A stretch of DNA of 64,000 nt. Source: Rotaria socialis. Its lineage: Eukaryota > Rotifera > Eurotatoria > Philodinida > Philodinidae. A program made the position numbers and the translations under genes. Of this stretch, positions 27,801 to 39,654 are shown piece by piece. The notes under the pieces are model-generated. The model did no database searches, had not been told where the DNA came from, and saw only the letters and a list, made by a program, of their open reading frames with translations. The stretch's first letter is position 1; each line of letters begins with the position of its first letter. The stretch lies in contig CAJNYU010003282.1 of the NCBI GenBank assembly GCA_905331475.1, positions 31,089-95,088 of the forward strand, written 5' to 3'.

Positions 27801-30101
27801 CATTATTCATCTTGATTGAATGAACAATTGCTTGTTGATTTGCTTTACAATAAACATCATCATTATTTTCGTTATCATTTGCTCGCTCCGTCTGTTGACT
27901 TAACTGTTCATCGGTTGAAACTCTTCGATTGTGCCCATGTGTTAAAGACGATGTCATCGATTTATTTAACGAGACATCGTCTATATTTGACCTTATCTTA
28001 TTTCCTTGTTTAAAGCAATGATTAACATTGCCATAATCGGATAAGCATTGTTGTTCTTTGACAACTGTACATTTTTTTGCATGAACTACACCGGCAAAAT
28101 TATCATCTGGCGGTGTTAAACTAAGCCGTATTCGAATAATTTGTTCTTCATTATTGTTGCTATTTTCATTTCTAACATAAGAACAAAAGAAGATTTAACT
28201 GAGACACTATAAATCAGATATTAATATTAATAGGCTCGTCAAAAATTTGAAAGATGACATCGTCTTAGTGGGAAATTTCATGTGCACAGTTGAATAGTAA
28301 GTAGCCTAAATAGACTATATAACTTTAGTCAGTATTGTGTAGAATGATCAAAAAGAAATAGCGCTACTTCCACATCAATTAGTCATGAATTAATCTTGTG
28401 TAAAACCAAATTAAAGGTCTATTGTCTTATATCATTGAAATGGTGAAATATGATAGTGTTCTTTTTTTTGTGTAGAATATGCAGCTCGAACCGTAAGAGA
28501 TATAGAAATACTACTGAACGCCTCTGTGAATAGTCAAAACTGCAAGAAATAAGATTGATGGAAAATATTTTTTTGTTTATGAAACTTTGTAGAACTGTCT
28601 TCACTAATCATTTTGATAGAGAAAATCGCACATAATTCTATAATTAATCAGCTTTCATCTTGTGAATGGCTAGAACTAACTTATGTATTCGATAAAATTT
28701 CATTACGTGTATAGAATTCATGGATCCAAATTGTAGTTTGTCTTGAAAATGAAAAACAAATTGTTAATTTTCTCAAGAATAGAACTTATTTAAATTACAA
28801 ATTTTTCAGTTCATAGAGTTTTCTAAGCGAGTTCGATTTCTATGATCTACAACGAAAGAGCGCGAATGAGAAATATATGTGTAGTACAGAAGGTAGAAAG
28901 ATAATCTATCTCAATTGAATGGATTCAGAATATTGTGTTAACTGTGCTATTCTAAGCGATTTAAAGAGAAATTCATTGCAAAATGCTCAGATCAGTATTT
29001 GGCAGATTCTATCTTTTGCTACCTCGCAATTGTACTCGTCTTTGGAAAATCTTATTAAAAACAATTCATCTGTTGACCGTGTAAACGAACCAGACGAACT
29101 TCGTTTCTGAGCTTTATTTTCTAAACAAATCCTATCGAAACATTGAAACGACCTAAACTAGTAGATAACCTTAACTTACTGCGTATCAATCACCATATTG
29201 ATATCATATGTATTATTAAGATTTTGATCAGCAGGTCTTATTGCTTCTGAATTCTCTTCTGTGTCTGATTGCGAAACAGCTGTATCTGAACAAACGCTAA
29301 CGTCGTGTTGTGCATTCTTTATTTTAACTGGAAAATTTGACGTAATTGTTGTAAGTGATATGCCATCATCTAATCGAGTTGTTTCTTCCGGATAGAAATA
29401 GGTATTTTCAAGATCATTACTATTTGTTTCTTGATGTTCAGTATTGTGGTCTTCCGAAAACGTTGTTGTCGTGGCGATAGCCATTGTTGTATGATTCGAA
29501 AGAGAATACGTTCGTACTCGCTTAGATAATGATGGATAAAAACGATTTAATCTTTTCTGGTCATTCGTAGAGATCAGTTGGCTACTTGACAGGCTTCGGC
29601 GTTTACCAATCAAACTATCATGTATTCTTGAATTCATCATCGTACGTGATAAAGCACTACCATAAGACTCGTGATTGAAAAATGTTTGTTGCAATGTATT
29701 AGCAATAACTGATTGTAATGTTTCAGACGATGTTGTCAATGAAGGATGAGAAACGGCTAGAAATGAAGAGAAAATTTATATCTGATGTTGTTTTTTTTTA
29801 TAATTTTACTCTTTTCTTTGGCATTATTTTCGCTATCATCCGTTAATTTTTTCTTTTCAAAATAATCAATACGATCTTGTACATCATATAATGAATATGT
29901 TCGTATTGTTTGTGGTTGTTTTAGTAATAATTTCATATTATTTTGTTCAAGTACTGTTGATAATTGTTTTTTCTGACAATGAAGACGATCTTTTATTTCA
30001 TGTATACGATGTTTTGTTGTTGGCGTATGATATATTGTTGAACAAGAAAATGATGATGGTGGTGTTGGTGGTAGTCGACAGTATTTTTCTGTCATCATCA
30101 T
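17836..30101 (-). CDS. Large disordered MISP/AKAP2-like cytoskeletal scaffold (11-14 exons)
   Basis: Exons (minus): 29810-30101, 29180-29756, 27719-28171, 25707-25954, 25290-25425, 24972-25102, 23894-24130, 23450-23836, 21405-22225, 19487-20369, then either 19276-19433 with a stop (4,323 nt, 1,440 residues) or 19280-19433 spliced to 18222-18299, 17991-18138 and 17836-17925 (4,635 nt, 1,544 residues). All junctions are GT-AG and in phase in both versions. The first start is the ATG at 30101, within a run of three ATGs. The protein is mostly Ser/Asn/Thr/Gln-rich disorder. Three conserved charged helices near the C-terminus (LAREIRETKEKEEEL, VQREIEAIRAKEAELRQ, LELEKRQCQEREQEL) resemble the repeated motif of the MISP/AKAP2 C-terminal domain family, which bundles actin and anchors signalling proteins. 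A threefold DYSLP repeat lies in exon 9. Four introns are 0.8-1.8 kb. The family call is tentative; the gene structure is firmer. Confidence 0.7.
22399..22435. repeat. (CTT)n microsatellite in an intron
   Basis: TTC/CTT triplet run inside the ~1.2-kb intron of the large minus-strand gene. A second CTT run lies at 24763-24799 in another intron of the same gene. Confidence 0.9.
24763..24799. repeat. (CTT)n microsatellite in an intron
   Basis: Twelve or so TTC/CTT units in the 841-nt intron of the large minus-strand gene. Short (TA)n at about 24332-24350 and (GA)n at about 24515-24532 lie nearby. Confidence 0.9.
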
Positions 30102-31135
30102 CGAAGTAGTAATTGTGTCCAATTAAAATAAGGGAGAGTTGTCGTTTGTGATATCTATCAATCTATCTGTCTTGATGTCTGTATCGTGTATAGAGTACAA
30201 GCAAGACGACTTGCTGTTCTTTTAGGGTTATTATTAATTGTTATGTATGAACTAGTGGACACACGAGTTTTTACACTAGCGTTCACTTTTTCTTTTCGAT
30301 CGTTATTGAACACAAAATACGATGGGAATGGTGATGTAAAATACAGAACAATAGCAGTTGTACGCATATGTGTGTATGTGAAAAATCAATCAATTATCTA
30401 TTTGAATAATTGAAAGAGAACGTGAAAGCGAGAGAAAAGTGGGGGCAGACAAATAGTTGGAAAGAATGTATATATGCACATTGAATACGATGGTGAATAA
30501 AGCTCAGAAAAGATCAACAATATGTTGTCTTATACGAATTTCAATATAATCTCTGTTGAACTAAAAATTGCAATGTTGATCCGATGAATACACAAATGAC
30601 TACTTATCAATTAGTTCATTGACATGATGTTATGGCATGCCTAATCTTTCGAAGGTTAGGGCGTTATGTGACACTGATTAAAATGGGTGTGATCGAAAGC
30701 TGAGGTAAGAAATTTTATAATCTAATTTTTTCTTAAAAGAAAAAGAGGATTTTTTAAAAGAATACATATTTAATTATCTATATGATTGGGATAAATTTAG
30801 TTGATTTGAATATTTATCAATTTTTGAATTAAAATCTTCATTGAATATTTTTCATACTAGCATTATTCTTTAATTTGATCCTACAATAGTCGATAACGCA
30901 TCCAACTAATATTTTTTTATTGCTCTAAAACAAAAATTTTCTAAACAAATAGAAAAAGAAAAGCATATCCAAGTGAGAATGCAGTTTATTTAAACTATGC
31001 CATTCAATTTATCTCTTCAGCAGATAAAATTGTCTCATGTATTATCAGATAATACCTTTAGAATATTTCTAAAAACAGACAAAAAACTAAGTATCAGTAA
31101 CATTTTTGTTTTGTTATAACAAGCAAAATAAGAAA
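30102..31135. other. Divergent intergenic region
   Basis: AT-rich spacer between the start of the large minus-strand gene and the first four-helix membrane protein. Promoters of both genes should lie here. No motif can be assigned with confidence. Confidence 0.5.
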
Positions 31136-31627
31136 ATGATGCAATCAATACGCATTTCATTGATCTTTTTACATATTACAATAATACTTTGTGCTATAAT
31201 TAGATTACATCCTTATTTAACTAATCTTGCTAATACATCAAAGTCTGGAAAGCAAATTTCATTGATTGTTGGTTTTGTTATTAATTCAATTTATATCTTA
31301 CTCTATCATACGGCTAGTATTTTAGCTGTATTGTATACTGATTATAATGCAGACATCGTTCGAGCCAGTGGAATTTTATTAATTGGTGAATTATTACAAA
31401 TTATTCACTCGATTGTTGAATATACCATGGAAGTAGATCATGTTGGAGGTGGTCAACTTTTTTGTCTTATTATGTTTGCTACGTTGTTATCGATAACAAT
31501 ATTTGTTACATTTAAATTATCAGAAAAAATTTTCAAAGAACATAATAACCTCATACAATTGAAAACGTTGACTGATTCTGTCAATGGCATACTGATGGAC
31601 ACTGATAATAAACCTAGCAGGTTTTAA
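31136..31627 (+). CDS. Small four-helix membrane protein, paralogue A
   Basis: Single-exon frame of 163 residues from the ATG at 31136 (MMQSIRISLIFLHITIILC). Four hydrophobic segments of about 20 residues are visible near residues 5-27, 42-66, 78-98 and 103-125, followed by a charged C-terminal tail, so the protein is likely an integral membrane protein. It aligns by eye with the next gene: both open with a QS/HS-x-RISLI-LH start, carry 'VIQASGYL/IVRASGIL' in the third segment, and share spacing throughout. No characterised family recognised. A tandem duplication of a lineage-specific membrane protein is the simplest reading. Confidence 0.65.
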   Translation: MMQSIRISLIFLHITIILCAIIRLHPYLTNLANTSKSGKQISLIVGFVINSIYILLYHTASILAVLYTDYNADIVRASGILLIGELLQIIHSIVEYTMEVDHVGGGQLFCLIMFATLLSITIFVTFKLSEKIFKEHNNLIQLKTLTDSVNGILMDTDNKPSRF

Positions 31628-32141
31628 AATAATAAATATGCCCTCTTCTTTTGCATTGCATTGATATTTTAAAATTAAAATATATTAAATCATATATACT
31701 TGGTTCATTTTTGTACTATCTCATTGTTGGAACAAAAAACTCGTAATGATTAATTGTTCTTAGTATTTCAAAGAGAATGTTGAATTATTATGATGGTTAT
31801 GCGGTGTGAAATCTTTTGTTCTTTTCCTGCTTTTCATCGAATAAAAACAATGAAAATTTGTTAATTTTCGGTTACCGATCAAAAAGAAAAACAATAATTG
31901 AAGTTTCTCTGAAAGAAATGACCTAAACATTTGATCCCTAAGGTGAATCGTAATTTTTTTACTATTTCTCTAAAGATTATCTCATATTATCTGTTTTCTC
32001 TCTCTCTCGCAAATGGAAATGTAAACAACAAGGGGGGGGGGGAACTGATTTCCAGATATAGAAATCACTGAAAATCATAAGAAATCAAAGAAATCACTGA
32101 AAATCATAAATCAAAGAAATCATGGAAATAAAGAAATCAGT

Positions 32142-32238
<97 letters not shown>

Positions 32239-32551
32239 NNNNNNNNNNATAAAAAAAATAAATAATTGTAAAAAATAAATTATTTTTCCCCCCCCCCCCC
32301 CTCCCCGGTTGTATATAGCTGTGTTATTCTTCCCTTTGAAAATTATTCGTAAAATGATCTAGTAATTGTCAAGTCAGGACTTCTTATCGAACATATATCG
32401 GGAAAAGAAATTCTATTATTTCTCGTTCTTTCATTGTTTCTATTTGTTTCCTGGTTTCATGAGAAATATCGTAATAAACATAGAAACTCTCAACGGCATT
32501 CATTCTCGACATCAGACGACGCGCTCATCATCACACTTTTACAAATTCAAT
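31628..32551. other. Intergenic region with poly-G tract and 10-N gap
   Basis: Spacer between the two membrane-protein paralogues. It holds a G11 run at 32032, a purine-rich GAAATCA-type repeat (about 32063-32140), a G95 run (32144-32238), ten N, and a C14 run at 32288. The real length at the gap is unknown. No gene is seen. Confidence 0.6.
32032..32306. repeat. Homopolymer G tract, gap and C tract
   Basis: G11, then about 100 bp of repeated GAAATCACTGAAAATCATA-like sequence, then 95 consecutive G, then 10 N, then A/T-rich sequence and 14 consecutive C. A G run on one side of a gap and a C run on the other suggests either a real inverted poly-G structure or polymerase slippage and misassembly. 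Confidence 0.85.
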
Positions 32552-32962
32552 ATGCATTCATATCGTATATCACTGATTTTACTTCATTTATGTAGTTCAT
32601 TGTGTTATGCTCCTCATCTTATTGTACATGTAAAATATCTTAGATTTTATTCTGTTTCTTTTCAAACAAAATTAGCTCATATTATCTATTGGTGTAATTA
32701 TAGTCTATTCGTTATTTTAATGTTAAGTTGGTGTATTTATGTTGTGTATCGAAAACAAACGCCATGGCAAGTCATACAAGCATCAGGGTATTTATGCATT
32801 GCTAAATTGATTTATACAACATTGGACGTAACAACAAGAATACTTTTAAGATACAATACTATTGTAATTGCGTCTGACTGCATACATATTATTATATTAT
32901 TTTCGGCTATTTTAATTACTTTTCTTCTTGTTCAACATGTTAAAAGGGAAAGAGTTCTATAG
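32552..32962 (+). CDS. Small four-helix membrane protein, paralogue B
   Basis: 136 residues from the ATG at 32552, chosen because MHSYRISLILLHL lines up with the start of the upstream paralogue. An earlier in-frame ATG at 32459 would add 31 residues. Four hydrophobic segments are visible (about residues 4-26, 42-63, 75-95 and 102-125), then a short basic tail (VKRERVL). It is diverged from paralogue A (roughly a quarter identical by eye). Likely an integral membrane protein of unknown function. Confidence 0.6.
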   Translation: MHSYRISLILLHLCSSLCYAPHLIVHVKYLRFYSVSFQTKLAHIIYWCNYSLFVILMLSWCIYVVYRKQTPWQVIQASGYLCIAKLIYTTLDVTTRILLRYNTIVIASDCIHIIILFSAILITFLLVQHVKRERVL

Positions 32963-33318
32963 TGTAAATTTGAAGTGACATTGTGAATTTTACAGATTGA
33001 AATAAATGGAAAGTAATTGCATTATAATTCAGAGTTTTATTTTTCTGTATATTCATTTTGCGAAACAATAATAGAACGATATGGCACAAAAGAAGATTCA
33101 CAATTTTCTATTTTACTGAAGTGTTTACGATGATGGCTAAATATAGACATTAGTTTATAAAATGAAATCATGGGCGTTATTTTTAATTCTCTTTGATAAG
33201 AATTCTGTAACTGATGAATGTCTAGCTAGTTATTTATTTAAAAAGTAAATCACTCGTAATGATTGATCATTATAAAGCACTTGATTCATTAGAAAAAAAG
33301 AAAATAGATCTTTTTGTT
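32963..33318. other. Short convergent spacer
   Basis: About 360 bp between the end of membrane-protein paralogue B (+) and the stop of CCDC93 (-). An AATAAA at about 33000 may serve the left gene. Nothing else is seen. Confidence 0.5.
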
Positions 33319-35848
33319 CTATTTAGGTTTCGATGTAAGATGTTCGTTTTCTCGAATAGCCTAAAACGAATAGATATAGTAATTTAATTCGAACGATAGA
33401 CAAATTTACTTCTTGAAAATCCTTCAGAACTTTTGCATATTGTCGTGCTTTTTCAATTAATTGAGCAAATTGTATCTTTAACGTATCACGTTTTGATTTT
33501 TCTTTTTGTTGTCGTTGTTCAATTTTCATTCGGCTTTGTTTTACGCTTTCAGCTATACTTTCTAATTGTTTAAGAAAATGTTCTCTTGAAGATGATGATC
33601 CGATTGCTCTAAGAAAAAAAAAAGAAATTTTATATCCGCGCAAGAAACTTCTGTATAACTTACTGTGGATAACCTTCATGAATCGATTCAATTAGTTTTA
33701 TTTCCTTTGTCATATAATCAATCATATCAGTAAACGTGTTATACAATGTATAATTTTGTTTTGTTTGCCGATATAAAACTGCACTTTGATTAAATAATTG
33801 AAAAAATGCTTGACGATATTGAGCTAGTTCATTTGATGATGGTATATCATCGATACGTCGACTAAGCGCCGATATTTCCCGTACTTTTTTTGCCTAAAAA
33901 TTTTCATCATCAAAACTTTTATTCTCATTCAATTTCAATTTGAAAATCAATAGACAACATATATATTTTTAGTACGAATCCTTAAAACTATCCAATAACT
34001 GTTTAATCTGTTTATAAGTAAAAGTCTTCATACTATAATAAAAAAAAAAAAAACTAATTTACCATAACAAGACGTTGTGATTGTATCCGGTCAGATACTG
34101 CTTGATATTGTTCTTGAATTTGTTTCATTTTTTCATTCTCAGGAGTATCCATATCGGATGATGCATTTAAACGTGCTTGTAACTTCTCAAGTTCTTCTTC
34201 AAGTATAGTTTTTTCATCTTTATATAGTGTACGTCGTTCATTTTCTTCTTTTTTTGTTGTTTCATAATCTGCCACAAGCGCTTCAACTCGTTTTAGAGCT
34301 CTAGGAACGAAAAAAATTGATGATCTTTATGCAAGAAAGATATCTGTGTTTTTATACTCAGGATCAACATTTTCCGTTTGTCTTTCAATTTCTTCAATTT
34401 CTTCTCGAAGTTTTTCATATTGTTCTTTAACCTTGAAAAAATAAATTTTAGTGTAATTAAAATAGTTTATTATTTGCTTTTTAATTATTGAATACTTACT
34501 TCAAGTGCCGAATTTTTTGTTTGCTCTTTTCTGTTTTGTAGTTCATCTATATCTTTTTGCAATTTACCTATTCGCTCTAATTGTTTGTTTAATTGAACTT
34601 TAAATGTGCGTATTGCCAATTGTTGTTGACCACCTTCAGATAGAAGTGCTTCTTCAAGACGAGCTTTTTCCTTTTGAAATAATATTTTACTAAAACATAA
34701 ACATATTATTTTAAATTACTTTTTCTTCGAAATCTTCAATTATTCCACGTAGTGTATCTTGTTGTTGAGTAACCAATGAATTAACAATTTGCGTAGCAAT
34801 TTTTGACTACAATGTAATTTGAAAGAGATTGAGCTGAAAACTAGGAAAGAACAAGAATGTTACTTTTTCATCAACCATATTTTTAATTAATGCATCAACA
34901 TCTTGCTCGGGTTTTTCATTTCCTGCCGATGTGTTTAATAATTGATGCATTTGACCGAACTCAACAAGAGTTGAATGTACTCGCTTACGACGTTCATCGG
35001 TATTATTTAATTGCTTTTTTTTACTATCCAAACAACGAAAACGACGCTTAGGACGATGGCGAATCTTAATTGAATTTCGTTTCAAATTTTTTTTTTTCAA
35101 AAATGATAATTTACTCGAATATCTTGAATATGTTCTTTGAATGGCATTGATTCAGTCTGTATAAATACAAATTTATTAATTAGAAAAATCAAAAAAGAAG
35201 GTTTTTCTTTTTACATCATTGACTGCCTCATTAAACTGTTTATCATATTGGTTTAATGCATAAGCACGATTTAAATCTCCGATATCAGCACGTCGTTCAA
35301 ATACTCGTTTAACAAGCCATTGAACAACAGGAAATATGTGTATGAAATCTTCTCCTTGAATTTGATGAGGTTCAATACGATGTGAACATTTCATTCGTGA
35401 TAATACAAGAATAATACGTTCGGTTAATTCTCTAATTAAATGAAAAAGAAAATAATAGGATCATCTATTTTATATTAAACATTTATTTTCATACAATTTT
35501 TGGCCGAGTGTAGCATTTTCTTGATAGAGTACATCAATATCAACAGCAAAATTACATGCTTGAATGCTCCAGGCTAGCCCACCGACTACCTTGAAAATGA
35601 ATATTGATGAGCGATACATCTCATTGAGAATATTTAAAAGAAAACACTACTTTATCGAAGTCAGAGAGACCTTTGATGCGCACACGAAAATACCCAGCAG
35701 CTAATAATAATTCCATTGTTTCATCACATTTTGCTTTTTGTTCAGGATCCTCGCGTACATCGAACTAATTAGAAGGAAAAGCTATTCAAAAAAACCAATA
35801 TTCGCTTCATCATTAAAAACAAACAACCACCTTTCCTAACATAGCCAT
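33319..35848 (-). CDS. CCDC93: CCDC93, CCC/Commander complex subunit (13 exons, complete)
   Basis: Exons (minus): 35831-35848, 35651-35764, 35495-35589, 35215-35431, 35115-35156, 34864-35064, 34720-34806, 34500-34670, 34358-34431, 34063-34300, 33664-33893, 33410-33608, 33319-33360. They sum to 1,728 nt (575 residues plus stop), all in phase. The N-terminal block is diagnostic: [44 protein letters not shown], then [20 protein letters not shown], which is the conserved CCDC93 calponin-homology-like region. The remainder is coiled coil. CCDC93 works with CCDC22 and COMMD proteins in endosomal cargo recycling. Slightly shorter than the vertebrate protein (about 630). The first coding exon is only 18 nt (MAMLGK), so its ATG is less certain than the rest. 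Confidence 0.93.
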
Positions 35849-36521
35849 TTTGATGAAAAATGCAAAGAGATGATTTTAGTGCTGTTTTTTCCTTGTTGTT
35901 ATTGTTATAAGTGTTAGTCACATTTTGGCCCAAGAAAAAAGTTCTTATCATTTTAACAAACAACGAATAAAAAGAAAGAGAAAGAATAACTATACTATCT
36001 TCGTCAGTGTACCTTTTTTACTCAGTGTAATCATATCGATTTATTCTATCTGTTTTTAGTCCTCTTTCTATTTCATTGCTAATAACGATATTCGTTTTTC
36101 TTTCTACAGATCTGCATTTATGAACAATTAATTAAGTATTTAGACAAAGCAAAGATCAAATGTATTCTTTGACCTTATTCTATCGTTCTCATTTTGGTAA
36201 GTGCAAACTGCGCTGTTTCATTATGAAACAATCGTCTCGCCATTCATCGATCGTTGGTATATAGTCTATGTATAAGCGTCTGTTGCCCTCCTCTTCTCTT
36301 TCTCTTTGCTCTTACTTGAGGTACATGTTGTTCATCATCATGGTCCGTTCAATATGTAGAAAAGAGAAAAGAAGAAAGAAAAAAAAGTGAGAACAACATT
36401 CTATGTCCAGACAGATGACGAGTAGGCATAGTATCTTGGTCGTCCTGAGTCTGCCGTAAAATACTCTCGTTCACATAAAATAATATATATATATGTTTCA
36501 TTAGAATAATTTATTCGTACC
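35849..36521. other. Divergent promoter region of CCDC93 and the bZIP gene
   Basis: About 670 bp between two divergent genes. It is rich in CT/GA tracts (about 36060-36110 and 36285-36390), which are common near invertebrate promoters. No specific site is assigned. Confidence 0.45.
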
Positions 36522-37049
36522 ATGTCTTCGCCACCGTCTGTTATTAACAATCACCTACATCATGGTACAACATTATCGTTGTCACCATCCTGTTCAAGTT
36601 CGGACATTTCTCAAGACGAACATATTTTATTAAATACTCAATCTAGTCAAAATGATAAACAAAATGCTAGTTATCCATCACAACGATCAAGAAATAATTT
36701 TTCTTCTAAACGAACACGTGTTAAAAGACGTATGAATGATTTTGTATTAGAAAATAAGTTAACAAAATTAACTAATGAAAATGAAATATTACATGCAAAA
36801 ATTAACATGTTAACAAGAAAATTCGGTCATTTAACAAACGATAAAGACAAATCATTATTTGAATATGATGAATTAACATCAACTCAGCAGCCAACTGTTT
36901 TAAATATTCTCGATCAATCATCAACACAAATAAATCATTCGGATAGTAATCTATCATTGACTACTACAAAAGAACAATTAACCTTAGAAAAGTCTTCAAT
37001 GCCAATTAAATGGCGTTTTAAAATGTTAAATATAAAATCTGATTTTTGA
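36522..37049 (+). CDS. NFIL3/E4BP4-type bZIP transcription factor
   Basis: 175 residues from the ATG at 36522, single exon. The bZIP lies at about residues 55-104: basic region RNNFSSKRTRVKRR with the invariant N-x7-R spacing (N58, R66), followed by MNDFVLENKLTKL and a leucine zipper with heptad Leu/Ile/Met. The segment 'KRRMNDFVLENKL' is characteristic of NFIL3/E4BP4 and PAR-related factors rather than C/EBP or CREB. These proteins bind TTAYGTAA-type sites and often repress clock or developmental genes. The basic region carries Ser-Ser where NFIL3 has Ala-Ala. The N-terminus is Ser/Thr-rich and the C-terminus ends in a basic block (KWRFKMLNIKSDF). It is short compared with vertebrate NFIL3 (about 460). 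A further exon may lie at 37481-37682. Confidence 0.8.
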   Translation: MSSPPSVINNHLHHGTTLSLSPSCSSSDISQDEHILLNTQSSQNDKQNASYPSQRSRNNFSSKRTRVKRRMNDFVLENKLTKLTNENEILHAKINMLTRKFGHLTNDKDKSLFEYDELTSTQQPTVLNILDQSSTQINHSDSNLSLTTTKEQLTLEKSSMPIKWRFKMLNIKSDF

Positions 37050-37347
37050 ATAAAATATTTCGAGTTCTTTCACATTTTACATTGAATCGATATCACTGAT
37101 AATTTAAATGGACCAATCAAAGATAATACTGTCATGTCCTATTATCTTATGATACTACTTAAGATCAGAGACATTGATAGACTATATTTATTTCTAAAAC
37201 ATACTTCTATGAATAAGAAAGAAAAAAGAAGAAGAAGACGACTATGAACGCATATACTCTCGATAGGTTTTATCTTCATAGATAAGTATGACGCAGAATA
37301 ATAATCACACCAAGCAAAATGTGTTCTGTTTAGAGATCAGCGGAGTC

Positions 37348-37471
37348 GCACTTTTTGATTCCTAAACCCGACCCGATTCCGAAAAAAAAAATTTTTCGAT
37401 TCCGATTCCAACTCCGACTCCGGCGAGAAATTTTTCCGGAATCCGATTCCGACTCCGGAAAAACCCGACTT
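37348..37471. repeat. Degenerate GATTCC/GACTCC repeat
   Basis: Repeated hexamer-like units (CGATTCCGACTCCGG and variants), including an inverted TTTTTCGG/CCGGAATC-like portion. More GC-rich than its surroundings. It lies between the bZIP gene and a possible extra exon. Confidence 0.7.
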
Positions 37472-37480
37472 TTTTTGCAG

Positions 37481-37682
37481 CTTAGTGACATCTAATTCAT
37501 ATCAAATGTTTGATATTCTGAAAGGATATATAAGTAAACGAATTAATAAGGAACGAATATCATCGATATTATCGACAACAACAGTATCTTCTGAAGAATC
37601 AACCTGCACAGCTCATAAACAACTATGTATCGATGTCGACGATACTTTCAATGATTATAATAAAGAGAATATTCTTGATTAG
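37481..37682 (+). CDS. Possible terminal exon or gene fragment, 65+ residues
   Basis: Follows a good acceptor (TTTTTTGCAG at 37480) and is open to a stop at 37682. The encoded peptide (FDILKGYISKRINKER...DVDDTFNDYNKENILD) has natural composition. It may be an alternative 3' exon of the bZIP gene, but I found no donor just before that gene's stop codon, so the link is unproven. No family recognised. Confidence 0.3.
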
Positions 37683-37922
37683 TCTATTTTATTTTAGATT
37701 AAAGCTATTTCACAAATAAAAGCTTTTTGAGAGTTCTCACGATGATATTCGTCATCAGCACTCTTAAATGTTCAAATTCTTACTATTTTGGCTCGTCAAC
37801 AAAAACAAATTATATTCGCGATACCTGAGGGGGACCCCATGTACAAAAATTTTGAATATTGTTGTTCGAGGAATAGACTAGATAAAAATGTCCAGACGCG
37901 ATCGCGTATTCTATGCCAAAGA

Positions 37923-38034
37923 AACGCTCACGCTCATGAGCGCTCATATGAGCGTGAGCATTGACCGCTCGCGATGAGCGCGAGCGTGAGCGAAATAGCG
38001 CTCACGCTCAAATGAGCGCTCATGAGCGTGAGCT
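37923..38034. repeat. Cluster of GCTCACGCTCA / TGAGCGTGAGC palindromes
   Basis: Two perfect 11-bp inverted pairs (GCTCACGCTCA...TGAGCGTGAGC), each around a GAGCGCTC core, separated by a GCGATGAGCGCGAGCG block. The stretch is GC-rich inside AT-rich DNA and can fold into strong hairpins on either strand. Confidence 0.85.
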
Positions 38035-39654
38035 GTACACCCCTAGTCACATCTCTTTGCGCATCAAAGAAACGTATCGATTGAATCATTTTTGTACCCC
38101 GATATATCAGAACTAATCACATTTTCAAGGTAAGAATGTAATTATAAGCGAAATCCGGCATTTATTTCGTCGGGAAAATGACTTTACTTTTAAAATTTTT
38201 ATTCCCTCTCTAGCTGGAACAAATCATCATTGTAAAGCTTCTTCTGAGACAGCATTTTAATTAAAAATCTGAATGTTATGTTGCAACTTGAAGAAAACAG
38301 AATCTTGACCGAGAAATTTACTATTTTATTTTTACCGTCCTGAATTGCGCATATATGTGAAAATTGAAATTTTCAACCTTTGAACCAATAGAATTCTGAA
38401 GAATCGTGACTCACACAGTATATTGCTATGAGTTGAAAGTTGAAATTTTCTATTTTCAACTGAATTCAAATTTCAAGTTTGAGACTACTGGATACTCCAT
38501 CCATCATAATATAGACCGTGACAGAGAAGCTCCATAGACTATCACAGATCATAGTAGACGGAGTTTAGAAAAGGAGCTTCATCGTGTTTTACGTTTTAAC
38601 CCACCAGACCTTTCTATTATAATCGCGATTGGACCACATACGCATAGAGATTTATTTTGATAAGATAAAAAAATACGCATGCATGCATACATACATATAT
38701 GTATGTGTATCGATTGCTATTGACGCACGGACTTAGTCGACCAAATTGTGGCTCATGCTGTTCGTCTTTAACTGGCTAAACAGACTACGGAGCAACTACT
38801 TTTTTTCTGAGCATTCTGGCGCTTTGTTTTTTTTCAATTAGTGTTGAGAAACACTCGCGCAATCGTGCCTGTCGGCTTGTCTATGTTGAAGACAAAGCCG
38901 ATAGTTCAACTACTCAAGAAAGCTATCATTAGAAATGTACGTGAATAGATGCAATCTTAATCGTAAGCAAAGAAAATACTAGATTGTTTATATTCTTCAA
39001 TTAAACATTTGCTTTCTTTTCATGCTCTGTTTAAAATCTTATTGTGATGATTACCTTTCAATTAACTCTTATAAATATCTCTCATAAAAGATTCCTTACT
39101 TGCATTTAATGATTATATTATTTTCTAGTTCACACACTTTTTTGATGTATACACCAGAGAGCGAAACCGATGACAAAAGTGCCATTCGATTCGATTCGAC
39201 TCAAATTGGGTTTAAAAAATATGGTATTCACTATTACATAGTATTGTTGTTTTCAGACTGTCATCGTTTTAGCATGAGAATAGTCTGTCGATCTTCTATA
39301 GAAATATGCTGAAAAATATAATTTATGAAGATATACATAAGAATTATTCATTTTTCTTCAAGAAAGAACACATAAAATATAATTTAATGAACACATCTAA
39401 GTAGACTAATTAAATAAGTTTATTTTCTATAGAACGAAGAAAAATAATATCATTTACTGTGTATGGATCTATATGTACAGTTGACCGTAGCCATACTTAA
39501 TAAATAAAGATGTTGATATCAAGACCCCAATCGCACTGGAAATGTGAATAAAGTTAAAGTCTTATTCAGTAATCTGATTGATACATTAAGAGTTAAAATC
39601 ACCTCTAAAGCATTGCTTAACTCTTAATGCACCAGTCACATGGCTTAATTCAAC

